Source: BS750m-G4 sp964472195
GTDB taxonomy: Bacteria > Bacteroidota > Ignavibacteria > Tepidaquicellales > Tepidaquicellaceae
Assembly (NCBI GenBank): GCA_964472195.1
Contig: CAYYJH010000010.1
Span: 1-46,503 of the forward strand
DNA length: 46,503 nt
Direction: 5' to 3'
In this document: positions 26,643 through 35,295 of the stretch, in pieces
Position numbering within the stretch: position 1 is the stretch's first letter
Layout of the letters: each line of letters begins with the position of its first letter
Translations under genes and position numbers: made by a program
Notes under the pieces: generated by a model
Seen by the model: the letters and a program-made list of their open reading frames with translations, nothing else
What the model was told of the DNA's origin: nothing
Database searches by the model: none

Positions 26643-29600
26643 TTATTTATTACCCACCGTTTCAATTTTATATTCAAAAGCCTTTTGTAAAGCTGAGTTT
26701 AAGTTTTCTATTTGAATAGGTTTGCTTAAATAATCATTCATACCAACTTCAAAACAAGCTGTTCTATCTTCGTTCATCGCATGGGCAGTTAATGCAATAA
26801 TATATAAATCCGAATTCCTCACACCGCATTCCCCATTCCTTATCTTCCTTGTAGCATCCAATCCGTCCATAACTGGCATTTGCAAATCCATAATAACTAT
26901 ATCGAATGTTCCGTTTTGTAATTCAGTCATTAATGCAGCACCATCATTAACAACTTCAACCGAATATCCCAACTTTTCAACAATCTTCCGTATTACTTTT
27001 TGATTAATAAGATTATCTTCTGCAAGGATTACCTTAATATCTTTTTTTAATATACTGGCTTTGCTTACTTTTGTTTTTGATTTTGTTTTAAAAATATCTT
27101 CAGCAATATACGGTTTCACTTTCACTGAAAAATAAAAGACCGATCCTTTGTTAATTTTACTATCAACCCACATTTTACCTCCCATGAGTTTGCAGAGTTT
27201 GTTACTTATAGCTAATCCCAAACCAGTTCCTCCATATGATCTCGTTGCAGACGAATCTATCTGACTGAAAGGTTTAAATAGTTTACTCATTTTCTCTGCC
27301 GGAATTCCGATTCCTGTATCTTTAATTGCAAATTTTAATTCCCATTTTTTTTCTTTTCCTTTATAATGACTTCCTACTTCTACTTTAATAAAACCTTTGT
27401 TTGTAAATTTGATCGCATTGTTTAAAAGATTAAGTAGAATTTGTCTGATAAATGAAATCTCTCCTGTGTAGTCTTTCGGAATATCATCTTCTATCTCATA
27501 ATAAAGTTTTAAATCCTTTTCTTCTGCCTTAAGAGAAACCATATTAAATATTTCCTCAAGATTATCTATCAGGTCAAAGTTACGAATGTCATGTTCAATT
27601 TTACCGGACTCAATTTTGGAATAATCCAGAATTTCACTAATAATCTCAGTTAAAGATTGCCCGCTTGTTTGTATAGTTTCAAGAAATTCCTTTTGTTCAT
27701 CGTCAAGAGTCGTATTTAATAACAAGCTGCTGTATCCAATTATTGCATTAAGAGGTGTTCTTATTTCATGGCTCATAACAGCAAGGAATTCACTCTTAGC
27801 ACGGTTAGCAATTTCAGCAGTTTCTTTTGCTCTTAGTAATTCTTCTTCAGCAAGTTTTCTCTCTGTTATATCTCTTTCAATAGATATCCAATTTGTGATA
27901 TCTTTTGTACCCTGTTTAATAATTGGATGCGAATCAATTTCTATCCAAAATTCTGATCCATCCTTCTTATAATTTATTAATTCTACCTGGTATGGTTCTT
28001 TTGCTAGAATTTTATTCCTGATATACCTTAATACTTTTTTGTCAGTCTTTTCACCTTGTAAACTTTTCATCGTATTATCGATAATCTCATCTCTTGTATA
28101 TCCTGTAACATGAGTAAAAGCCTCATTTACGTAAATTATTTTTGGACCAAAATACTCAATAGGTTCTGTATCTGTAATTACAATTATTTCGTTTGAGTTT
28201 TCTACGGCAGTATTTAGCAGTCGCAGTTTCTCTTCTGCTTTTTTTCTCTCTGTTATATCCGTTATTACTGCCATCATACCATTAACTTCACCTTCCGCAT
28301 CATGCAGTGGGGCTGCTGCAATACTTACATCAATAAATGTACCATCCTTCTTCACTCTTTTTCTTTCAAGACCTGTGATTGTCTCTCCGGATAATATCTT
28401 CTTCATTAATAAATCAAAATCTTTCTCCATATCTCTTGCTACAGAAGGTAGTTCCTTACCCAAAACTTCCTTCTCTTCCCATCCAAACATATCTTCTGCT
28501 GCTTTATTCCAAATCGACATAACTTTACCATTTAAGTCAAGATCATATATAGCAAGAGGTGAAGACTTAATAACTGCCCGTAGAGCATCACGAGTTTTTC
28601 TTACAATGTTTTCGGCTTGCATTTTTTCTGTATTATCAAAAGCTGTTCCAAGTACAGCTGGTTCGCCTTCGAATTCGATAAGCTCAGCAGTTGTGTTTAC
28701 CCACCTTTCCTCTCCTGATTTTGTGATAATTTTAAAATCTAATCCTGTAGGAACATCTTTCCCTTCCTGTCTTGCCCTTGTTCTTTCTATTATTAAATCT
28801 TTATAATCAGGATGTATAATATCTAAAAAATCTATTGACAGCAGCTCATCACTCGAGTATCCTGTCATTTCTTCTGAATATTTATTTACGTATATAAATT
28901 TATTCCCGCGATAAATATAAATCGCGATTAAAGCTAATTCTGTTAAAGTTCGGAATTTCTTTTCACTTTTTATGAGATTTTCTTCTACAATTTTTCGCTC
29001 ATTGATATCTTCAAAAGCTCCTTCGTAATACAGAATTTCTCCATTAGAATCGCGAACGATTCTGGCACTCGTTGAAGCCCACATTTTACTGCCATCTTTA
29101 CGATAAACTTCTATCTCAAAATCTCTAATGATTCCAAGTTTTTCCAATAAATTCTTAAAATCAGTGCGACGGTTTGAATCTACATAAATTTGTTGCTCAA
29201 TATCTGTCACATTAGACATTAATTCTTCCGGACTATCATAGCCCAGCATACGAGCAAGTGTTGGATTAACGCTTATGAATTTACCTTCCGGGGTAGTCTG
29301 GTAAATTCCACCTACAGCATTTTGAAACATCGAACGATATTTATTTTCTGCCTGAATCAAAGCTTCTTCAGATTTTATCCGTTCGGAAACATCCCGCATG
29401 ATTGAAGTAAATATAATATTACCTTCAACTTCAATCCTGGATATTGTTGCCTCTATTGGAAACTCTTCACCATTTGCTCTAAGCCCCGTAACAGGTGCAG
29501 CAATATTAGCACGCCTTGATATTTCATCCGACTTACCAAAATCTTTCACATGTTTTCTATGTGCTACTCGAAACTGCTCTGGAATCAAACGGTCTATAGG

Positions 29601-30908
29601 TTTGCCTATCACATCTTCCGATTTATATCCGAACATTTCTTCTGCAGCAGGATTAAATAAAATTATTCTTTGATAGGAATCAATAGAGATAATTGCATCC
29701 ATCGCAGCATGGATAATTCCATCTAATCGTTTTTGATTACGTTGTAGTTCAGCTTCGACACGCTTACGACCAGTTATATCTCGAACAATTGCCTGAATGT
29801 AAGTGTTTCCATTTAAATCAAATGAATTCAAACTCACTTCAGCATCAAAAAGAGTTCCATCGAGTTGTTTATGCTTCCATTCAAAAAACTGGGGTTTCCC
29901 ACTCAGCGCCGTATTAATTTTTTCCAAAGCCTTTTCTTTGGAATCACGCCCGTCAGGCTGTTTCGGAGGTGAATAATTGTATGGTTTCTCTCCAACAATC
30001 TCTTCTCTTTTACATCCGAACATCGTTAGAGTTTGAGAATTACAATCGATAAACTCATCACCTGTCATAGTAAAAATTGCATCTCCTGCAGATTCAAAAA
30101 GAGTTTTAAATTTCTTCTCACTTTCTTTTAATGAATCTTCTGCTATCTTTCGTCTTGTTACGTCATAATTAGTATAGCAAACACCCTCTATTTTATTTTC
30201 GCTGTCATAAACAGGATTATAAGTAAACTCAAGCCATATCGCATCTCCTTTTGAATCTTCAAACCTTATTTCTGAAGCGAATGGCTTACCATGAAGTGCT
30301 GATTGAAAAGCTTCATCAAATTCTTCATAGTATATTTTGTCGATGTAATCATAGACAGATGCTCCTGTCTTGAGCGTCTTTCCTTCTTCATCGATAATTG
30401 TCTCACTAGCATATTTATTGAAAGTCTTAATTGTTTTATCCTTGTTTAAAAATACAAAAGCCTGTTTAGTAGAATCTAAAATTCTTTTAAGATTTTCTTC
30501 AGGTATAGTTTGTTTTTCTGTAGGCTCCTTTTGAATTTCGATTTCAGATTCTTTTACTTCATCGTTCACCTTCTCAATGTATAAGTTCTGTTTACCCGGT
30601 AGAGCGGAAAGGATTGCAGCCAGTATGAACAAAATTAGCAATAGCAGATAAAAGTAAATATTAACTGCATTTGAAATAAAATCAAATGAGTAATCATTAA
30701 AACTATACAAGAGTAGAGATGATATGAATGAGGTAATAATGCCGGAAACTTTATTAATAGAAAACGAAAAATATACAACAGGTATTAAAAATAACAATTC
30801 AAGGTGAGTATTATCAAACATTACCAAGCTTATCCAGGATACAACTAAAAAAAGCATTAACCCAATAAATGCTTTAAAGATAAACGACCATTCCCTGATC
30901 TTGTTCAT
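26643..30908 (-). CDS. Hybrid histidine kinase with seven PAS domains and a receiver
   Basis: 1421 residues. Residues about 10-110 hold several membrane helices. Seven PAS/PAC units follow, each ending in a motif such as YDVTRRK, VRDITGRK, MRDVSERI, FEDINERK, VITDITERK or IERDITERK. HisKA carries the phospho-accepting H1047 in MSHEIRTPLN. HATPase_c shows N-box LLNNAIKF, DTGIGIP and GGTGLGL. The C-terminal receiver has phospho-accepting D1341 in IVIMDLQMP and K1396. It is a membrane-anchored phosphorelay sensor; the signal and the downstream partner are unknown, with no response regulator or HPt gene next to it. The gene stands alone, convergent with the DUF971 gene. Confidence 0.95.
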   Translation of the reverse strand: MNKIREWSFIFKAFIGLMLFLVVSWISLVMFDNTHLELLFLIPVVYFSFSINKVSGIITSFISSLLLYSFNDYSFDFISNAVNIYFYLLLLILFILAAILSALPGKQNLYIEKVNDEVKESEIEIQKEPTEKQTIPEENLKRILDSTKQAFVFLNKDKTIKTFNKYASETIIDEEGKTLKTGASVYDYIDKIYYEEFDEAFQSALHGKPFASEIRFEDSKGDAIWLEFTYNPVYDSENKIEGVCYTNYDVTRRKIAEDSLKESEKKFKTLFESAGDAIFTMTGDEFIDCNSQTLTMFGCKREEIVGEKPYNYSPPKQPDGRDSKEKALEKINTALSGKPQFFEWKHKQLDGTLFDAEVSLNSFDLNGNTYIQAIVRDITGRKRVEAELQRNQKRLDGIIHAAMDAIISIDSYQRIILFNPAAEEMFGYKSEDVIGKPIDRLIPEQFRVAHRKHVKDFGKSDEISRRANIAAPVTGLRANGEEFPIEATISRIEVEGNIIFTSIMRDVSERIKSEEALIQAENKYRSMFQNAVGGIYQTTPEGKFISVNPTLARMLGYDSPEELMSNVTDIEQQIYVDSNRRTDFKNLLEKLGIIRDFEIEVYRKDGSKMWASTSARIVRDSNGEILYYEGAFEDINERKIVEENLIKSEKKFRTLTELALIAIYIYRGNKFIYVNKYSEEMTGYSSDELLSIDFLDIIHPDYKDLIIERTRARQEGKDVPTGLDFKIITKSGEERWVNTTAELIEFEGEPAVLGTAFDNTEKMQAENIVRKTRDALRAVIKSSPLAIYDLDLNGKVMSIWNKAAEDMFGWEEKEVLGKELPSVARDMEKDFDLLMKKILSGETITGLERKRVKKDGTFIDVSIAAAPLHDAEGEVNGMMAVITDITERKKAEEKLRLLNTAVENSNEIIVITDTEPIEYFGPKIIYVNEAFTHVTGYTRDEIIDNTMKSLQGEKTDKKVLRYIRNKILAKEPYQVELINYKKDGSEFWIEIDSHPIIKQGTKDITNWISIERDITERKLAEEELLRAKETAEIANRAKSEFLAVMSHEIRTPLNAIIGYSSLLLNTTLDDEQKEFLETIQTSGQSLTEIISEILDYSKIESGKIEHDIRNFDLIDNLEEIFNMVSLKAEEKDLKLYYEIEDDIPKDYTGEISFIRQILLNLLNNAIKFTNKGFIKVEVGSHYKGKEKKWELKFAIKDTGIGIPAEKMSKLFKPFSQIDSSATRSYGGTGLGLAISNKLCKLMGGKMWVDSKINKGSVFYFSVKVKPYIAEDIFKTKSKTKVSKASILKKDIKVILAEDNLINQKVIRKIVEKLGYSVEVVNDGAALMTELQNGTFDIVIMDLQMPVMDGLDATRKIRNGECGVRNSDLYIIALTAHAMNEDRTACFEVGMNDYLSKPIQIENLNSALQKAFEYKIETVGNK

Positions 30909-31227
30909 TAGTTTTTAATGTTAATAGATAATATTAAATAATAAAGCAACTCTCATAGAACTGCCTAGATCATTTTAAATAAAAGATACAATTTTACCCG
31001 TTACTGTACTTTGAGGAAATTAATCTCGAAGGTTTTAGAGATACTTCTAATGTTCTCCTTTAATAATTCTATAAAAGACGTTAAATTTTTTATCACCAGC
31101 AAAATATAATGTGAAAAATATTATAATAAAAGGGAAAGCAAACTTAAAGAAATGTTGATCCAAACAATAATATCCTTTTAAGTCGATAAAGTGAATCAGC
31201 TTGATGTATATATAATTTCAACGATAG
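30909..31227. other. AT-rich intergenic region, nothing recognised
   Basis: Lies upstream of the hybrid kinase and downstream of the SRPBCC gene, so it should contain the kinase promoter. No repeat, hairpin terminator or small gene with good support was seen. Confidence 0.4.
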
Positions 31228-31656
31228 CTATTTTTCAATTATTTCTTTCATTTGTGTCAACACCATATCCCAATTTTTATCTGAATGTTCCCGGGATTGT
31301 TCGTTCGCAATATTCTCCTGAGTAAGTAATAGCTTGGTTTTCCCGTTTGCTTCATTCAGTTTGTAAGTCACTATTGAATAATTTTCCTCTTTATCTTCTA
31401 AATCCGAAAATCCGCTCCAATAATTGTATTGAAATATTTTCTCAGTCTCAATCTTGAGAATATTTCCTTTATCGCGGTACTTTCTTCCCTGGTATTCTCC
31501 CTGGAATATAATCTCACTGCCTACTTCCCAATCTGAAACAACTTCAGTTCCAAAGAAATACTGCTTGATAATATCAGGATTAGTCAATGCATTCCACACT
31601 TTTGATTTGTCTGCGTTTATTTCAATTGTCTTTTCAACTTTATGTTTTTCTGACAT
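31228..31656 (-). CDS. SRPBCC/AHSA1-like domain protein
   Basis: 142 residues of START-like fold. Typical features of the AHSA1 (activator of Hsp90 ATPase homologue 1-like) bacterial branch are the opening VEKTIEINADKSKVWNALTN, the GSEIIFQGEYQG strand, and the C-terminal helix DKNWDMVLTQMKEII. These proteins bind hydrophobic ligands in a cavity; ligand and process are unknown. Cytoplasmic, no signal. The start at 31656 gives the standard family N-terminus. Confidence 0.88.
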   Translation of the reverse strand: MSEKHKVEKTIEINADKSKVWNALTNPDIIKQYFFGTEVVSDWEVGSEIIFQGEYQGRKYRDKGNILKIETEKIFQYNYWSGFSDLEDKEENYSIVTYKLNEANGKTKLLLTQENIANEQSREHSDKNWDMVLTQMKEIIEK

Positions 31657-31700
31657 ACTATATGATTGTTATTAGGAATTTCAGTTTTCGTAAAACACTT

Positions 31701-32222
31701 TTATTCTGTTTCAATCTTCAATGTGGAGGTCGTAACACCGTTGTAATAATTTTCAGCTGTACCAACAAGGTCATAGCTTCCGTTTGTAAGTGTATATCCT
31801 GTTTGGCATGTAAACTCAGTGCTGATTTCTTTTATCAGGAAGATCGAAGGTAAAACATTTCCTTTAGCGTCAGGGTACAAATTCTGAACATCCGTCTGAA
31901 GAGTTCCGTTACTGTTTTGCCCAACGCTGCCAGACTTACAATGAAAAGTAAATCCTCCACCAAACGTAATCTTCTGGACACCACCATCTTCATCTTCCGC
32001 TATCAGAGTTACCCTGACATCAGTACCTTTTTTTACTTTGATTGTTTTTGCGTTTTCCAAAACCTCAGTGTCCGTGTTATCTTCAATAAAATGCACTTTC
32101 CATTTGAGGACAGGCGGAGTCGAATCGGATTCCGGTTTCTTCAGCTTACTGCATGCACCCAACAATAGGCTTATGCAAATCAAAACAGCTGCGGTCTTAG
32201 TTTTTGTAAACAGTGATTTCAT
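31701..32222 (-). CDS. Lipoprotein of unknown function
   Basis: 173 residues. Signal with lipobox LLGAC (Cys at about residue 24), then a Ser/Pro/Lys linker and an Ig-like beta domain (DVRVTLIAEDEDGGVQKITF). Two further cysteines (in FTFHCKSG and EFTCQTGY) may form a disulphide. No known family was recognised. It lies 44 bp upstream of the SRPBCC gene, and cotranscription is possible but not supported by sequence. Confidence 0.8.
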   Translation of the reverse strand: MKSLFTKTKTAAVLICISLLLGACSKLKKPESDSTPPVLKWKVHFIEDNTDTEVLENAKTIKVKKGTDVRVTLIAEDEDGGVQKITFGGGFTFHCKSGSVGQNSNGTLQTDVQNLYPDAKGNVLPSIFLIKEISTEFTCQTGYTLTNGSYDLVGTAENYYNGVTTSTLKIETE

Positions 32223-32445
32223 TTTGATTTGAGTTTAATTAGTGTATGAATTAAAATGTCAAACTTTAGATATGGAAAATTTTCGATTACATGCTCCGCA
32301 CAAATATACAAATTGATATGAACTATTGATATGCTTTTTCTTTGCAAACAGGTCAGGAATACACGACATCTGTCTAAAACAGGTTTTATAACTGCAAAAG
32401 TTTATTTATAAAAAATAACTACTTTGACATTTGATGAACTTGATG

Positions 32446-32507
32446 AACTCAACACCTTAGCCCCTTTCTCTTTGAAAGAGAAGGGGGAACTAAAAGGGAG
32501 ATGAGTT
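32446..32507. repeat. Dispersed palindromic intergenic repeat (short form)
   Basis: Outer arms AACTCA (32446-32451) and TGAGTT (32502-32507); the inner stem CCCCTTTCTCTT / AAAGAGAAGGGG has one bulged T. Its reverse complement aligns along its length with the element at 1457-1556 but lacks the ~40-bp internal palindrome of that copy. It sits in the 32223-32545 gap, which otherwise holds no recognised feature. Confidence 0.7.
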
Positions 32508-32545
32508 GTTATATTGAACTTTGTTTATTCCTACTTGAAACAACT

Positions 32546-33244
32546 TCATTTCACGTAACCATACTTCACCAATAACAGGTTTTCATCCTGCACTAGCCCG
32601 ATTCCCGGAGCGTGGATTTTGAATTCTCTCTCGTCAGGTTCAAGCGGTGTCGATTCAAGTATTTTCAAACAGTCAGAGAAATACCCTGCAGGAGTCAACA
32701 AATTTACTGTCATGCTGATTATCTCTGCTCTATCCATTGCAGCACCCGGTGCGATTTCCTGGTAGTACCTTGCTCCGAGCAGTATCAGTCCCGGCATAAT
32801 TATTCCGGCTTTATTATCTCCTACTGCAGTCCATGCTCCTTCGTGGTTTACGACTTCACCATTTTTATAAATATCAACTTCCTCGCCAAAGTAATATACA
32901 GAACTTGTCTCTTCGCAGAACGCAAAGAAGTTTCTCGATATTTCGATGGTCTCTCCGTTGACCGATTCGTTCTCCTCGACAACTCTTGTTTCTATGTCCC
33001 CGATTTTTTTTGTTTCATCTAAAACCGTGATAACGAGACGGACAGTTTCATTGTCTTCTGACCCTTCGAGTACGAGCTGGTAACCAGGTTCTAGTATGAA
33101 GTACTGAGTACTGCCAATAGTTTTGAATGTACAGCTTGCCTGCATGAACGACTCTGTATAAGGACGCTTATCGTTTTTGTCTTGTGCGAACGTGGTGGAA
33201 AGAATTAAATAGATAAAGAAGATAAGTTGAAATTGTTTTTTCAC
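32546..33244 (-). CDS. Exported protein of unknown function
   Basis: About 232 residues from the GTG at 33244, preferred because it gives a compact signal peptide (VKKQFQLIFFIYLILSTTFAQ); an ATG at 33283 would add 13 residues in front. The mature protein is acidic and beta-rich, with a central VYYFGEEVDIYKNGEV and a C-terminal APGIGLVQDENLLLVKYG. The pattern of a 'processing' strand (TPAGYFSDCLKILESTPLEP) followed by 'APGIGLV' recalls DUF3108-like periplasmic beta proteins, but the match is weak. Function unknown. It lies 74 bp from the next minus-strand gene. Confidence 0.75.
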   Translation of the reverse strand: MKKQFQLIFFIYLILSTTFAQDKNDKRPYTESFMQASCTFKTIGSTQYFILEPGYQLVLEGSEDNETVRLVITVLDETKKIGDIETRVVEENESVNGETIEISRNFFAFCEETSSVYYFGEEVDIYKNGEVVNHEGAWTAVGDNKAGIIMPGLILLGARYYQEIAPGAAMDRAEIISMTVNLLTPAGYFSDCLKILESTPLEPDEREFKIHAPGIGLVQDENLLLVKYGYVK

Positions 33245-33318
33245 GATTTTCTTCCATGCATTAAATTTAATAAAAACTAACACTATTTAAGAATTATAGT
33301 AATCTATAGCATGCTAGT

Positions 33319-35136
33319 TCAAAGGAAAATTTTTACCATATATATACTTTTATCTCTCCCACCCAAAAAAGAAACCATGTTTTTACCATTATCGTAGCTC
33401 AGATTGTAAATTGAGTTGTAAATCTTTTCCAGGGGTTTATTATCTACCATTATTCGTATATAATCCGAGTTTTTTTTATCATTATAAATTCCTGCAATGT
33501 AAAAGAGCTTATCATTTCTTGTATAAAAAAGATTCTGTATGTAATCATATGATTTCTTATCTGTCTCAAAATCTATCACGGAGGACTGCTGCTTACCCTC
33601 GTTAGTTATTACATAAGTATAATACTCATAACTTTCATTATCTTCATTTTCCACTTCGGATTCCTGTACAACATACGCAAAATCTCCTTTATTATTGAAT
33701 CTTATCATCGAATAATCACCCTCAAAATTCTGGTAAACAATCGTTTCGTATTTTCCAATCCTCTCATTATCTACAAAAACATAATACTGGTCCTTAATTT
33801 TTTTTGTCCAATCACCTGATATGTAACCAATATAATAAGTTTTATTTGTATTATTTATAAAACCATAGTCGGGAATTTCATTAAAGTCCATTTTATTAAT
33901 TATTTTTTCTTTGTTTCCTTTTTTCAATAACAGCTTTGATTTGTTCAGGAGTGTATCAATCATATAACTTATTAGTCCTCTTTTGTTTTTATTGAATTTC
34001 CATAAGCCGGGATTGAGATAAAAATTCTGTTCGATACCGTTATCCACAAACGTCACATTATAAAGAAATGAGTATGGTTCATCAGGAAGTTCTTCCTCTA
34101 AAGTAATCATAACTGCTGCATAATAAGTAATGTTATTATTAGAATCAACGTTCAGAGTGTAAACACCTCCTGTATAAACAGCTCCCTCTTTTGTTTTTGA
34201 TGCATCGCTGTAAACTTTTTGGTATTCGTCACCTATTGCGACTTTATAAACAAATCCAATTTCGGTTGAATCAATAGAAATATATACCGGGGCGTTCTCT
34301 TTGTTAAAAAATATCGGGGGATATAAATAATCAAACTCTTTGTATTTCTTATCACCCTGAACGATAAATTCTCTTCCCTTATTTTCATAAAACTTTCCGT
34401 CCATTTTGGCAATATAACAAAGATTGCCTTGCTTATCGTACATGAAACTATTCGAATTGATATCGGAGTATGGAGTTTTTATTAAATTATCACCAAACAA
34501 TATACTGGCTGTTACACCATCTGATACAACAAACCCATAATTTCCATCCTTATCTTCGAATAAATCTTCCTGATATAAATCGTGTTCGTATTCATACTCT
34601 TCTTTATAACGATAAATAGGTTTTGCAGAAGCATATTTTTCGGAAGTCGTCAATCCATTATTAAGAGTATACGTTCCAATCCTGACACTGTCACCTTCTT
34701 TAAATACAAATTTAAAATCATCATTTTTATCAACGAAGGAATTATAAGATTCGGCATTTTGGAATTGGGAAACAGTTTCCCCATTTGCAATTAAGAAATA
34801 TTCAAGGCTGTCACCCTCATTATAGTTTGATACCAAAACATAATAATTCCCTTTAGAATCAAATCTAATATCGTGAACCGAGATATAACTAAATTCATAC
34901 GATTCTCCAGAGCGAGATATTATTCTATACTTATTTGTAAAAGTATTATAATCCATGTAACAATAATTCCCAGAACTTTCATCATACGTAAAGTTATAAA
35001 CGTCAATATTATCCTTAGAATTATCAGAGTATAATTCATATTCAGTCAATACCTGAGAAATAGAAATAACAGGTGTGCACAAGCTGAGTAAGTAACAGAT
35101 ACCGATAAAAAGAATGATGATGAATGTCTTTTTCAT
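33319..35136 (-). CDS. Large exported protein, beta-propeller-like, unknown function
   Basis: 605 residues. Signal peptide MKKTFIIILFIGICYLLSLC (cleavage probably near ISISQ). The mature chain has repeated beta units of about 60 residues with a 'G-N-Y-x-Y/F' core (SKGNYYVLVS, DKDGNYGFVVSD, DKQGNLCYIAK, NNKGDFAYVVQ), consistent with an irregular propeller such as TolB/WG-like folds. There is no sorting domain of the YPNPFNP type, so it is probably periplasmic or released by another route. No family is recognised with confidence. Confidence 0.75.
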   Translation of the reverse strand: MKKTFIIILFIGICYLLSLCTPVISISQVLTEYELYSDNSKDNIDVYNFTYDESSGNYCYMDYNTFTNKYRIISRSGESYEFSYISVHDIRFDSKGNYYVLVSNYNEGDSLEYFLIANGETVSQFQNAESYNSFVDKNDDFKFVFKEGDSVRIGTYTLNNGLTTSEKYASAKPIYRYKEEYEYEHDLYQEDLFEDKDGNYGFVVSDGVTASILFGDNLIKTPYSDINSNSFMYDKQGNLCYIAKMDGKFYENKGREFIVQGDKKYKEFDYLYPPIFFNKENAPVYISIDSTEIGFVYKVAIGDEYQKVYSDASKTKEGAVYTGGVYTLNVDSNNNITYYAAVMITLEEELPDEPYSFLYNVTFVDNGIEQNFYLNPGLWKFNKNKRGLISYMIDTLLNKSKLLLKKGNKEKIINKMDFNEIPDYGFINNTNKTYYIGYISGDWTKKIKDQYYVFVDNERIGKYETIVYQNFEGDYSMIRFNNKGDFAYVVQESEVENEDNESYEYYTYVITNEGKQQSSVIDFETDKKSYDYIQNLFYTRNDKLFYIAGIYNDKKNSDYIRIMVDNKPLEKIYNSIYNLSYDNGKNMVSFLGGRDKSIYMVKIFL

Positions 35137-35295
35137 TTGTAAAATTTATTTAAACAAGAGTGTTTTGTTATTAATAGTTTTGTTATATGAAACTTGATTT
35201 TGCATTTATGAAATTGAAAACTTAATTTTTAAAATATTCATATTACACAATAAAGGAGGGTATTTTATTGTTATTTGTTAAAAACATATTTGCTG

